Part shown: positions 26,599-35,500 of the stretch, one piece after another | Numbering within the stretch: position 1 is the first letter of the stretch | Layout of the letters: every line of letters starts with the position of its first letter | From: Sphaerisporangium album | Lineage (GTDB): Bacteria > Actinomycetota > Actinomycetes > Streptosporangiales > Streptosporangiaceae | Assembly: GCF_003323745.1 (NCBI RefSeq) | Contig: NZ_QOIL01000013.1 | Coordinates: 106,794-170,793, forward strand | Direction of reading: 5' to 3' | DNA length: 64,000 bases | The notes under the pieces: generated by a model | What the model was told of the DNA's origin: nothing | Databases searched by the model: none | What the model saw: only the letters and a program-made list of their open reading frames with translations | Position numbers and translations under genes: made by a program

Positions 26599-27888
26599 CT
26601 ACCGGGTGGCCTTGGCCCACTGGTCGTCGAGGTAGGCCGCGAAGTCCGCCGCCGACTTCTTGCCGGTGATCAGGTCCTGGACGCCGAGCGCCGCCTTGTC
26701 GGCCAGGCCGGGCGGCAGCGAGCCGTCCCCGGCCTCCTGCGAGAAGGCGTTGACGATCGAGCCGTCGGCCATGCCCTTCTGGTAGATGTCGACGGTCGCC
26801 CTGTAGACCGGGCCCATGTCGGAGGGCGGCGTGTAGCCCTTGATCGCCGGGATCGAGCCGTCGGCCTTGACGAAGGCGTCGTTGTTCTGCTTGTCCTCGT
26901 CGAAGGCCAGCGCCCACTTCTTGGCCAGGCCGACGTTGGGCGCCGAGGAGCTGACGAGCGTCCCGCCGCCGGTGAAGGTCGGGGTGACGGGGGAGCCGTC
27001 GTCGGAGGGCCAGGGGAACGCGCCGATCTCGAAGCCGGGCTTGGTGTTGTCGGCGGAGGTGGCGAACCACGACCCCATGGGGTACATGGCGCCCTTGCCG
27101 TCGCGGAACGCCTGCTCGGTGTCGGCGTACGACCTGCTCAGGCCCGCCGGGTCGATGTAGCCCTTCTGCGCCAGGTCGGCGACCTTCTGCGCGGCCTTGG
27201 TGAAGTCGGGGCCCGCGAACTTGACCGAGCCGGTGGCCCGCTGCGTCAGCCAGTCGGGCGTCTTGTGGTAGACGTCGGTGGCCACCGTGGCGGTCAGCGG
27301 GTACATGTCGGCCCAGGTGTCGGCGCCGCCGCCTCCGACCACGAACGGGGTGATCCCCTTGTCCTTGAGCTTGGCCGACACGTCCAGCAGCTCGGGGTAC
27401 GTCCTGGGCGTCCCGGTGATCCCCGCCTTGGCGAAGGCGTCCTTGTTGTAGTAGACCACCGGGATGACCTGCGTGTTGTACGGCAACTGGTAGACCTTGC
27501 CGGCGATGGCGCCGGCCTTGGGCGCGATGAAGTTCCTCAGCTCCTCGTCGGTGAACGGCGCGAGCTTGCCCGCCTGGGCGAACCCGGCCGGGTTGACCGA
27601 CTGCAGGATGTCGGGCAGGTTGCCCGAGGCGTCGAGCTGCTTGGCGTAGCCGGTTCGGTCGACGTTGGGCGATACGAGCTTCTTGATGGTCACGCCGGGG
27701 ACCTTGGCGGAAGCCCGGGCGATCGCGGCGTCCCAGAACGCCGCGTCGAGGTTCGGCGTCTCGAAGACCAGGAAGGTCAGCGTGACATCGCCGCCGGAGG
27801 CGGACGTCTCGGACGGCTTCTCGCCGCCCACGCCGCACCCGGCCGCCGCGAGGGTCGCGGCGAGGCACCAGACCATGGATCTGCGCAC
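26599..27888 (-). CDS. Sugar-binding lipoprotein of an ABC importer
   Basis: 429 residues from GTG 27888, fixed by a consensus AGGAGGG seven nt upstream; the longer frame to 27978 crosses the operator. A lipoprotein signal (VRRSMVWCLAATLAAAGC) ends in a lipobox, so the mature protein is tethered outside the membrane. The rest is a family-1 extracellular solute-binding protein with typical phrases (YQLPYNTQVIPVVYYNK, GKGAMYPMGSWF). It delivers an oligosaccharide or sugar to the two permeases that follow. First gene of the operon, directly downstream of a perfect 12-bp palindrome. Confidence 0.92.
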   Translation of the reverse strand: MRRSMVWCLAATLAAAGCGVGGEKPSETSASGGDVTLTFLVFETPNLDAAFWDAAIARASAKVPGVTIKKLVSPNVDRTGYAKQLDASGNLPDILQSVNPAGFAQAGKLAPFTDEELRNFIAPKAGAIAGKVYQLPYNTQVIPVVYYNKDAFAKAGITGTPRTYPELLDVSAKLKDKGITPFVVGGGGADTWADMYPLTATVATDVYHKTPDWLTQRATGSVKFAGPDFTKAAQKVADLAQKGYIDPAGLSRSYADTEQAFRDGKGAMYPMGSWFATSADNTKPGFEIGAFPWPSDDGSPVTPTFTGGGTLVSSSAPNVGLAKKWALAFDEDKQNNDAFVKADGSIPAIKGYTPPSDMGPVYRATVDIYQKGMADGSIVNAFSQEAGDGSLPPGLADKAALGVQDLITGKKSAADFAAYLDDQWAKATR

Positions 27889-27934
27889 TGCGCAGCCCTC
27901 CTTTCCCTGTGATCGGCTCCCCGCGGCCGGTTGA

Positions 27935-27946
27935 GATAACGTTATC
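27935..27946. promoter_or_regulatory. LacI-type operator palindrome
   Basis: GATAACGTTATC is a perfect 12-bp palindrome with the central CG typical of LacI-family operators. It lies 46 nt upstream of the binding-protein start and between it and the divergent LacI-type gene, so it can control both. Confidence 0.7.
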
Positions 27947-28060
27947 CCGAAAGGTAGGTTGTTACCGAGAGGTTTCAAAGAGCAAGGGCGGCAACGAATT
28001 GGTCACGGCACTCCGGGCTTCACGATGGCCAAGAACGGCGATCATGAAGAAGATGTCCTC

Positions 28061-29092
28061 ATGCGGGGACGGGAAGAAGAGGTGAGCGCCGGCCGCCGAA
28101 ACCGGCGTCCGACGATGGTCGACGTCGCCCGGGAGGCCGGGGTCGCGCTGCGTACCGTGTCACGCGTCGTCAACGGCGACTCCACCGTCGGGCCCGGGCT
28201 CGCCGCGCGCGTGCACGCCGCCATCGCCGCGCTGGACTACCGCCCCGACGAGCGCGCCCGCCAGCTGCGCTCCGGCGTCACCGGCACGCTCGGCGCGGCC
28301 GTCCGTCAGCTCTCGCACGTCAACCCGGTGCTGAGGGCGGTCGAGCGCGCCGCCAGGGACGCCGGGCTGATGGTGCTGGCCGCCTCGACCGAGGACGATG
28401 AGGAGCTGGAGCGCCGGGTCGTCGAGTCGATGTGCCGGCGCCGCTTCGACGGCATCATCCTGGAGCCGATAGGAACCGACCACGGCTACCTGATCCCCGA
28501 GCTGGCGGCGGGCCTGTCCCTGGTGGCCGTCGACCGTCCCGTGCTCGGGCTCGACGTCGACTGCGTGCTGTCCGACAACGTCGCGGGGATCCAGGCCGCC
28601 TACTCCCACCTCGCCGAGCGCGGGCACCGCCGCATCGCCTACATCGGCGACGACGAACGCATATACACCGCGCAGGAACGTGCCACCGCCTTCCGCGCGT
28701 GCGCGGCCGCGAGCGGCCGCGCCGTTGACAGCATGGCGCACACCGGGCCGATCGAGCGGGGCCGCATCCGCGCGGCCATCGCCGCGGTGCTGGACGGCGA
28801 CTCCCCGGCGAGCGCGATCATCACGGGCAACGCCACCATCAGCGTCGAGGTGCTGCGCGAGCTGGGCGCCGCCGCGGGGAAGGTCGCCGTCATCGGCTTC
28901 GACGACTCCGAGCTCGCCACCCTGCTGCGCCCGGACCTCACCGTCATCGCGCAGGACGACCGGACGATAGGCGGCACGGCCGTCGACATGCTCCGCGCCC
29001 GCATCGCCGAGCCGGACCGTCCCGTGCGACGGGTGACGGTGCCGGTGGAGCTGGTCGCCCGGGGCTCGGGGGAGATCCCTCCCGCCTGGTGA
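28061..29092 (+). CDS. LacI-family transcriptional repressor
   Basis: 343 residues from ATG 28061; ATG 28025 and GTG 28082 are other possible starts, and the last has GGAAGAAGAG directly before it. The N-terminal helix-turn-helix is PTMVDVAREAGVALRTVSRV, followed by the hinge helix (ARQLRSG). The C-terminal periplasmic-binding-protein-like domain binds the inducer (DGIILEPIGTDHG, VAVIGFDDSELA). It is divergent from the sugar importer/GH95-like operon and the palindrome at 27935 is its probable operator. The usual model is derepression by the imported sugar or a phosphorylated derivative. Confidence 0.92.
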   Translation: MRGREEEVSAGRRNRRPTMVDVAREAGVALRTVSRVVNGDSTVGPGLAARVHAAIAALDYRPDERARQLRSGVTGTLGAAVRQLSHVNPVLRAVERAARDAGLMVLAASTEDDEELERRVVESMCRRRFDGIILEPIGTDHGYLIPELAAGLSLVAVDRPVLGLDVDCVLSDNVAGIQAAYSHLAERGHRRIAYIGDDERIYTAQERATAFRACAAASGRAVDSMAHTGPIERGRIRAAIAAVLDGDSPASAIITGNATISVEVLRELGAAAGKVAVIGFDDSELATLLRPDLTVIAQDDRTIGGTAVDMLRARIAEPDRPVRRVTVPVELVARGSGEIPPAW

Positions 29093-29463
29093 CCCCGGCC
29101 CGTGCCCGCTTCGCGACAGTGACCTCGTCCTGCCGTCCTTGCCCGAGACCTCCTATCGGTTGTCCGGCGTGGCCGTGGTGACGAAGTAGCCGCCCTTGTC
29201 GAAGTCGGCGAGCAGGCCGACACTTCGGTTGCCGCCGCTCGGGCCGCAAAAATCTCACGATATCGAGCAAATGGCAACCGCCAATCGCGCCGCCGTTCGT
29301 ACGCGCTGACGAGGCGGTATGTCGGCGCTTCCGTCCGGGGTGGATCACCTCCTACCAATCGCCGGGCCGGTCACTCATGCCCGCCCCCTCCCATGTGCGA
29401 CAGGCGGCCTCAAAGTCGAAATAGAGGCATGAATGGGACATTAATTTATGTGGCACAAAAATC
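29093..29463. other. Intergenic region, no intact gene
   Basis: The left part is GC-rich. On the minus strand 29153-29247 reads as a short protein-like tail (VGLLADFDKGGYFVTT, stop at 29153), but it is preceded by a stop and has no start, so it is at most a gene relic. From about 29410 the sequence becomes AT-rich and leads into the promoter of the IclR gene. Confidence 0.4.
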
Positions 29464-29491
29464 TTGACACCGCTCACGTCCGATGTAACTA
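29464..29491 (+). promoter_or_regulatory. Candidate promoter of the IclR-led operon
   Basis: A consensus -35 TTGACA (29464-29469) and a -10-like TAACTA (29486-29491) with a 16-nt spacer. Transcription would start near 29498, about 40 nt before the IclR ATG, in an unusually AT-rich stretch. Confidence 0.5.
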
Positions 29492-29522
29492 TCGCAAAAA
29501 ATTACAGGATTGTGAAAACAGA

Positions 29523-29537
29523 TTCGAGTAACTCGAA
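29523..29537. promoter_or_regulatory. Perfect palindrome abutting the IclR start codon
   Basis: TTCGAG-TAA-CTCGAA ends one base before the ATG at 29538, where a ribosome-binding site should be. It could be the autoregulatory operator, or an RNA hairpin limiting translation. Confidence 0.5.
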
Positions 29538-30377
29538 ATGCAAGGCGGGCGCAAATCGTCAAGCGTCGACAAGGCGTTTGAACTCATCCAGACGGTCTCC
29601 GAGACGGGCCGTGCCGGCATCACGCTCGGTGAGCTCGCCGGTCACGCGGGCATCGCCGTCAGCACGGCGCACCGGTACGTCACCTCGCTGCTCGAACTCG
29701 GCGTGCTCGACCGGGACGCGGCCGGCTCCTACCACCTCGGCGTCACGCTGGTCGCCCTGGCAGGGCAGTACCTGGAGGAGGACGGCCTGCGCGCCGCGGC
29801 CCGCCCCTACCTGGCCGAGCTGGTCGAGCTCAGCGGCGAGACCGTCCACCTGGGCATCCTCGCCGGCAACCACATCGTCTACATCGACAAGGTCGAGAGC
29901 GCCAAGTCGGTGCGGCTGGTGTCCCGGATCGGCCACCGCGTCCCCCTGCACTGCACGGCGATGGGCAAGGCGGTCCTGTCCCTGCTGGACGACCGGCGCA
30001 GGGACGAGCTCCTCGCCGGCCCGCTCGACCGCCGCACCCCGGGCACCCTCACCGGAGAGGCCCTGCTGGACGAGCTGGCCGTCGTCCGCGACCGCGGCTT
30101 CGCGATCGACGACGAGGAGAACGAGGAAGGCGTCCGCTGCGTGGGCCTGGCGATCGTCAACGCCTCCGGCCAGCCCGCCGCCGCCTTCAGCGTCTCGGCC
30201 CCCGCCAACCGCTTCAGCGTCGAGGACTGCCATCGCCTGGCGCCCTCCGCCCTGGCGATGGCGGCCGAGATCAGCCGCCGGATCGGCTACGTCACCAAGA
30301 ACGGCGCCTCCGGGACGCACCGCCCGCGCAGGCGGGCGCCCGGCCGCCCGCCGCTCAGCGGGGCCAGGGATCCCTGA
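29538..30377 (+). CDS. IclR-family transcriptional regulator
   Basis: 279 residues. An N-terminal winged helix-turn-helix (ITLGELAGHAGIAVSTAHRY, about residues 29-48) is followed by the IclR effector domain (GNHIVYIDKVES, LHCTAMGKAVLS, EGVRCVGLAI). IclR proteins are repressors or activators that respond to small carboxylates or sugar catabolites. No ribosome-binding site precedes the ATG; a 15-bp palindrome occupies its place. The gene heads an apparent operon with an aldehyde dehydrogenase (66 bp gap) and a ribose-type ABC importer, so the effector is probably a catabolite of that sugar. The last 30 residues are a basic, Pro-rich tail longer than usual. Confidence 0.9.
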   Translation: MQGGRKSSSVDKAFELIQTVSETGRAGITLGELAGHAGIAVSTAHRYVTSLLELGVLDRDAAGSYHLGVTLVALAGQYLEEDGLRAAARPYLAELVELSGETVHLGILAGNHIVYIDKVESAKSVRLVSRIGHRVPLHCTAMGKAVLSLLDDRRRDELLAGPLDRRTPGTLTGEALLDELAVVRDRGFAIDDEENEEGVRCVGLAIVNASGQPAAAFSVSAPANRFSVEDCHRLAPSALAMAAEISRRIGYVTKNGASGTHRPRRRAPGRPPLSGARDP

Positions 30378-30443
30378 CCGTCCCGGTCTGTGCCCGCCGC
30401 GCGGCGCCGATCGAGAAGCCGATCCATCTGAGGAGTGAAACGG

Positions 30444-31865
30444 ATGTCCACCGATATATCGCCCGCATCATCGAAGAACGTCATCGTCGTCCGCAACCCC
30501 GGCACGGGCGAGGTCCTCGGGGAAGTGGAGGCCATGGACGCGGGGCGCGTCGCCGAGGTGGTCGCCGACGCGCGCGACGGCCTGCGGGTGATGACGGCCA
30601 TGCCCGCCCACGAGCGGGCCGCGCTGCTGCGCCGGGTCGCCGGCCTCATGGAGGACGAGAGCGAGAGCCTCGCCCTCCTGCTCGCGGCCGAGAACGGCAA
30701 GCCGCTGCCGCAGACCCGCGGCGAGGTCGAGGCCGCCATCCGCATCTTCCGCGGCTACGCCGGGGAGGCCACCCGGCTGTTCGGCCGGCAGATCCCCCTG
30801 GACGCCGTGCCGGGCCTGGAGAAGAACCTCGCGGTCACGATGCGCGAGCCGCTCGGCGTGGTCGCCGCGCTCGTGCCGTTCAACTACCCGGTCGAGCTGT
30901 ACGCCCACAAGGCCGCCGCCGCGCTGGCCGGGGGCAACAGCGTCGTCGTGCAGCCCCCCGCCCGCTGCCCGCTCACGCTGCTGCGGGTCGCCGAGCTGGT
31001 CGACCAGGCGGGCGCGCCCCTGCACGCCCACCAGCTCGTCACCGGCGGGGTGGAGGTCTCGCAGGCGCTGGCCTCCTCGCCGGGCGTCGCGGCGATCGGC
31101 CTCACCGGCAGCACGGCCGCCGGGCGCGAGATCGCCCGCCGCGCCGCCGACACCCTCAAGAAGGTCTTCCTGGAGCTCGGCGGCAACGACGCGCTCATCG
31201 TGTGCGACGACGCCGACGTCGAGGCCGCCGCCCAGGCGGTGGTGCTCGGCCGCCTCGCGCGCGGCAACGGCCAGATCTGCTGCGCGGTCAAGCGGGTCTA
31301 CGTCCAGGACCGCGTGCACGACGCGTTCGTCGAGTCGCTGCTCGCCCAGACCGCCAAGCTCACCGTCGGCGACCAGCTCCTGGAGTCCACCGACGTGGGC
31401 CCGCTGATCTCCGAGGAGGCCGCCGAGCGCGTCGAGGCCGCCGTCGGCACGCTCGTCCGGGACGGCGCCCGGCTCGCCGCCGGTGGAGCCAGGCGCGGCT
31501 CGTTCCTCGACCCCGCCGTCCTGGTCGACGTCCCGGTGACCAGCGCCGCGTTCGCCGAGGAGATCTTCGGCCCGGTGGCGCCGGTCGCCCGGTTCTCCGA
31601 CCCGCTGGAGGCCGTGCGGATGGCCAACGAGTCCCCCTACGGCCTGCACGCCGCCGTCTTCACCCGCGACATCTCGCGGGCGTTCACCCTCTCCCGGCTG
31701 CTGGACACCGGCGGCGTCATCGTCAACGGCTCGACGGCCCTGCGCGCCGAGAACCTGCCGTTCGGCGGCACCAAGGACACCGGAGGCCACCGCGAGGGCC
31801 TGCACGACACCGTCCTCGAGTACACCAAGGAGAAGACGGTCATCGTGATGGGGGCCTTCGGATGA
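30444..31865 (+). CDS. NAD(P)-dependent aldehyde dehydrogenase
   Basis: 473 residues, aldehyde dehydrogenase superfamily. Catalytic glutamate E244 (LELGGND) and nucleophile C279 (GQICCAVKR) are present, as is N147 of the oxyanion hole (PFNYP). In most members the coenzyme strand ends VVxKP; here it reads VVVQPP, so the lysine that contacts the adenosine ribose is a glutamine, which may change coenzyme preference. AGGAG lies 8 nt before ATG 30444. It follows the IclR gene and overlaps the ABC ATPase gene by ATGA. In such sugar operons these enzymes oxidise an aldehyde intermediate such as lactaldehyde or a semialdehyde; which one is not decidable here. Confidence 0.9.
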   Translation: MSTDISPASSKNVIVVRNPGTGEVLGEVEAMDAGRVAEVVADARDGLRVMTAMPAHERAALLRRVAGLMEDESESLALLLAAENGKPLPQTRGEVEAAIRIFRGYAGEATRLFGRQIPLDAVPGLEKNLAVTMREPLGVVAALVPFNYPVELYAHKAAAALAGGNSVVVQPPARCPLTLLRVAELVDQAGAPLHAHQLVTGGVEVSQALASSPGVAAIGLTGSTAAGREIARRAADTLKKVFLELGGNDALIVCDDADVEAAAQAVVLGRLARGNGQICCAVKRVYVQDRVHDAFVESLLAQTAKLTVGDQLLESTDVGPLISEEAAERVEAAVGTLVRDGARLAAGGARRGSFLDPAVLVDVPVTSAAFAEEIFGPVAPVARFSDPLEAVRMANESPYGLHAAVFTRDISRAFTLSRLLDTGGVIVNGSTALRAENLPFGGTKDTGGHREGLHDTVLEYTKEKTVIVMGAFG

Positions 31866-33352
31866 TCCTGGAGCTCCGGGGCGTGCGCAAGGACTACGCG
31901 GGGGTCCAGGTGCTCCACGGCGTCGACCTCGCCGGCAGGGGCGGCGAGGTCCTCGCCGTGGTAGGCGCGAACGGGGCCGGCAAGTCCACCCTCATCAAGA
32001 TCCTCGCCGGGGCGCAGGCCATGAGCGAGGGCGAGATGCGCATCGACGGCGAGCGGGTCGAGCTGCGCTCGCCGCACGACGCCCACGCGCGCGGCATCAG
32101 GACCGTCTACCAGGAGCTCACGCTGGTGCCCCAGCTCTCAGTCACCGAGAACCTGCTGATGGGCAACTACCCCCGGCGGCGCGGCGGCCTCATCGACTGG
32201 CCCGCCGCGCACGCGCGGGCCAAGGAACTGCTCGTGGGCATCGGCTTCGGCGCGATCGACCCGCGCACCCCGGCGGGCCGCCTGCCGGTGGCCCGGCAGC
32301 AGATGGTCGAGATCGCCAAGGCCCTGGTGGACGAGCCGCGCGTGCTGGTGCTGGACGAGCCGTCCGCGGTGCTCGCCGGCACCGACCTGGAGGCCCTGTT
32401 CTCGCTCATCGCGCGGCTGCGCGAGCGCGGCGTCCTGGTCGTCTACGTCTCCCACCGGCTCGCCGAGGTGCTCGACATCGCCACCACGATCGTCGTCATC
32501 AAGGACGGCCTGGTCATCGGCACCACCGAGCCGTCGCGCACCGACGAGGGCGAGCTGATCGGCCTCATGGCCGGACGCCGCCCGGCGCAGATCTACCCCG
32601 ACCGGCGTGCCGGCCGCGGCGAGCCCGCGCTCACCGTCTCGGCGCTCGGCCGGGCCGGGGAGTTCGACGGCGTCTCCTTCACCCTGCACGCCGGGGAGAT
32701 CGTCGGCCTGTTCGGCCTGGTCGGATCCGGCCGCAGCGAGATGGCCCGGTGCGTCTTCGGCGCCGAGCCCGCGACCTCCGGCCAGGTGCGGGTCCCCGGC
32801 GGCGGGGGCGGCTTCCGCACCCCGGCCGAGGCCATCGCCGCCGGGCTCGCCCTGGTGACCGAGGACCGCAAGGGCAGCGGGCTGGTGCTCGGCATGAGCG
32901 TCGCGGACAACATCATGCTCGCCACCCTGCGCTCCACCCTGCGCGGCCCGCTGATCGACATGGCCCGCCGCCGGCGCACGGTGGCCGAGATGATCGAGAG
33001 GCTGGACATCCGGCCGCCGCACTGCGCCACCATGGCCGCGGGCCACCTCAGCGGCGGCAACCAGCAGAAGGCCGTCCTCGCCAAGTGGCTGCTCGCCGGG
33101 CCTCGCGTGCTGATCCTGGACGAGCCGACCCGCGGCGTCGACATGGCCACCCGGGTCGAGATCTACCGGATGATCGACGGCCTCGCCCGCGAGGGCCTCA
33201 GCGTCCTGCTCATCTCCTCCGACCTGACCGAGGTGCTCGGCGCCACCGACCGCGTCCTGGTGATGAACCAGGGACGGATCACCGGCGAGGCCCGCTCGGA
33301 CCGCGCCACCGAGGACGAGCTGCTCACCTACGCGATCGGGAGCGCCGCATGA
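31862..33352 (+). CDS. Sugar ABC importer ATPase, RbsA/XylG type (duplicated)
   Basis: 496 residues, two fused nucleotide-binding domains as in RbsA-like proteins. The first has an intact Walker A (GANGAGKST) and Walker B (VLVLDEPS), but its signature region reads LPVARQQM. The second has a degenerate Walker A (GLVGSGRSE) with an intact signature LSGGNQQK and Walker B VLILDEPTRGVD, the asymmetry normal for this family. It powers the permease encoded next (ATGA overlap). The start overlaps the aldehyde dehydrogenase stop in the same way. Confidence 0.94.
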   Translation: MILELRGVRKDYAGVQVLHGVDLAGRGGEVLAVVGANGAGKSTLIKILAGAQAMSEGEMRIDGERVELRSPHDAHARGIRTVYQELTLVPQLSVTENLLMGNYPRRRGGLIDWPAAHARAKELLVGIGFGAIDPRTPAGRLPVARQQMVEIAKALVDEPRVLVLDEPSAVLAGTDLEALFSLIARLRERGVLVVYVSHRLAEVLDIATTIVVIKDGLVIGTTEPSRTDEGELIGLMAGRRPAQIYPDRRAGRGEPALTVSALGRAGEFDGVSFTLHAGEIVGLFGLVGSGRSEMARCVFGAEPATSGQVRVPGGGGGFRTPAEAIAAGLALVTEDRKGSGLVLGMSVADNIMLATLRSTLRGPLIDMARRRRTVAEMIERLDIRPPHCATMAAGHLSGGNQQKAVLAKWLLAGPRVLILDEPTRGVDMATRVEIYRMIDGLAREGLSVLLISSDLTEVLGATDRVLVMNQGRITGEARSDRATEDELLTYAIGSAA

Positions 33353-34350
33353 CCGGCCGGCTCATCGAGCCCGCCCCGCCCACCTCGTCCGCCGCGCCGC
33401 GCCGCGGGCTTCCCCGGCTGGTCGTGGGCGGCCGCGACCTCACCGTGCAGGCGGCGTTCGTCGCCCTGATCGTGCTGCTCGCCGGGACGGCGGCGCTGAC
33501 CTCCGACACCTTCCTCACCCAGGCGAACATCACCAACCTGCTCAAGCAGATGGTCACCACCGGGCTGCTGTCGTTCGGCATGCTCGTGGTCATCCTCACC
33601 GGCGGCATCGACCTGTCGGTCGGCTCGGTGGTCGCCTTCTCCGGCATCATCACCGCGGGCCTGGTCTCGGGGCTGCCGATCCCGGTGGCGATGCTGGTCG
33701 GCCTGGCAGCGGGCATCGGCGTCGGGCTGGTCAACGGCACGCTCGTCGCCCGCTTCGGGCTGGCGCCGTTCGTGGTGACGCTGGCCGCGCTCACCACCGT
33801 CCGCGGCCTGGCGTTCGTCTACTCCGAGGTGCCGATCGCCCCCGAGGACCCCGGGTTCCTGACCCTGGGCACGGCCATGGCGGGCCCGCTGCCCTTGAGC
33901 ACCCTCATCATGCTGGCGGTGTTCCTCGCCGGCGGCGTGTTCCTGTCCCGCACCCCCGCGGGCCGGTCGATCGTCGCGATCGGCGGCAACGCCGAGACCG
34001 TGCGCCTGGCGGGCATCAACGTGCGCCGGCACGTCGTGCTCGCCTACACCGTCAGCGGCGCCTGCGCGGGCCTGGCCGGGATCATCCTCACCAGCCGCGT
34101 CGGCATCGCCCAGCCCAGCGTGGGCGTGGCGTTCGAGCTGGACGCCATCGCCGCGTGCGTCATCGGCGGCGCCAGCCTGGCGGGCGGGCGCGGCTCGGCG
34201 CGGGCCACGTTCGGGGGCGTGGTCGTCCTCGCGCTGATCAACAACCTCCTCAACCTCTACGGCGTGCAGGCCTTCTGGCAGCAGGTGCTCAAGGGATTGA
34301 TCATCATCGCCGTGATCCTCGTCCAGCGCACCAACCGAGTGCGTTCCTGA
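33349..34350 (+). CDS. Sugar ABC importer permease, RbsC type
   Basis: 333 residues with about ten hydrophobic segments. Family phrases include ILTGGIDLSVGSVVAFSG, GLAPFVVTLAALT, AIGGNAETVRLAGINV and CVIGGASLAGGRGS. It forms a homodimeric channel with the preceding duplicated ATPase. The start codon overlaps the ATPase stop (ATGA), so the two are translationally coupled. It is followed 52 bp later by the binding protein. Confidence 0.94.
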   Translation: MTGRLIEPAPPTSSAAPRRGLPRLVVGGRDLTVQAAFVALIVLLAGTAALTSDTFLTQANITNLLKQMVTTGLLSFGMLVVILTGGIDLSVGSVVAFSGIITAGLVSGLPIPVAMLVGLAAGIGVGLVNGTLVARFGLAPFVVTLAALTTVRGLAFVYSEVPIAPEDPGFLTLGTAMAGPLPLSTLIMLAVFLAGGVFLSRTPAGRSIVAIGGNAETVRLAGINVRRHVVLAYTVSGACAGLAGIILTSRVGIAQPSVGVAFELDAIAACVIGGASLAGGRGSARATFGGVVVLALINNLLNLYGVQAFWQQVLKGLIIIAVILVQRTNRVRS

Positions 34351-34402
34351 CCTCCCTCCTCCCTCCACAACCCCCCTTCGGAAGCCATCGGAGGCCCCCG
34401 AC

Positions 34403-35395
34403 ATGAAATTCACGAGGCTGCTCGGCGTGCTGGTCACCGGCGTTCTCGCCGCCGGCCTGGCCGCATGCTCCTCCGGATCGAACGAGCCGGCCGCGAGCGG
34501 CGGCGCCACCACCGGCGGCAAAGGCCCCTACACCATCGGCGTCGCCAACTTCATGCTGAGCGGCCCCTACTTCAGCGGCATGGACAAGGCGATCGCCGCC
34601 CAGGCCAAGAAGAAGGGCAACGTCACGATCATCAGCACCGACGCGGGCGGCGACGCCGCCAAGCTGGCCGCCAACGTCGAGGACCTGCTGAGCAAGAACG
34701 TCGACGCCGTCATCATCTCCGGCGGCCCGCTGGAGTCCGCGCCCGCCGCGCTGAACTCCATCAAGGCCGCAGGCAAGCCGGTGGTGCTGGTCGACCGCAA
34801 GTTCCAGACCGGCGAGTACACCAGCTGGATCGGCCCGGACAACGAGGCGATCGGCAAGCAGGACGGCGAGTTCATCGCCTCCAGGCTGCCGGACGGCGGC
34901 GAGGTCGCCATCATCAAGGGCGGCCCCGCCGACAATAGCATCGGCCTGGCCCGCACCAACGGCGTCAAGTCCGTGCTGGGGAGCAAGCCGGGCATCAAGC
35001 TGGTCGAGGCCCCCGCCTTCGGCGAGTGGGGCTCGGACGGCGGCCTGTCGGTCATGGAGAACCTGCTGGCGACCAACCCCAAGCTCGCGGCGGTCTTCTG
35101 CGAGAACGACGCGATGTGCCTGGGCGCGCAGCGGGCCATCGCGAGCGCCGGCAAGGACGAGCAGATCATCATCGCGGGCGTCGACGGCCAGGCCGAGGCG
35201 CTCAAGGCGATCCTCGACGGCACCAACTACGTGGTCACGGGCCTGAACGACGCCGACGTCATCGGCGGCAAGGGCCTGGACCGGGCGGTGGAGATCCTCC
35301 AGGGCGCCCAGGTCGAGAAGGACACCGTCGTCCCCTCGCCCATGGTCACCAAGGACAACGCGGCACAGTACTACGACCCCGACGGGGCCTTCTGA
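34403..35395 (+). CDS. Sugar-binding lipoprotein, RbsB type
   Basis: 330 residues. A lipoprotein signal ends with the lipobox LAAC at about residue 22, then a Ser/Gly linker and a periplasmic-binding-protein-1 fold (TIGVANFMLSGPYFSGMDKA, VDAVIISGG, VLVDRKF, IIAGVDGQAEALKAI). It is the receptor of the importer and sets its specificity. The ligand-site residues match a monosaccharide receptor in general, but I cannot name the sugar. GGAGG lies upstream of the ATG. Confidence 0.94.
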   Translation: MKFTRLLGVLVTGVLAAGLAACSSGSNEPAASGGATTGGKGPYTIGVANFMLSGPYFSGMDKAIAAQAKKKGNVTIISTDAGGDAAKLAANVEDLLSKNVDAVIISGGPLESAPAALNSIKAAGKPVVLVDRKFQTGEYTSWIGPDNEAIGKQDGEFIASRLPDGGEVAIIKGGPADNSIGLARTNGVKSVLGSKPGIKLVEAPAFGEWGSDGGLSVMENLLATNPKLAAVFCENDAMCLGAQRAIASAGKDEQIIIAGVDGQAEALKAILDGTNYVVTGLNDADVIGGKGLDRAVEILQGAQVEKDTVVPSPMVTKDNAAQYYDPDGAF

Positions 35396-35500
35396 GGAAG
35401 CTCCAGCACCAGATCGGCCGGGACGGCGGGCGGCGACGCCACCCGGCCACCGCGCGGCGCCGTCCGCGCCGCGCGACAGAACACCCCCGGAGGACAACGT

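Noticed and set aside
29153-29247. Short minus-strand protein-like tail
   Set aside because: No start, a stop just upstream, and no family I can name; mentioned only as possible relic.
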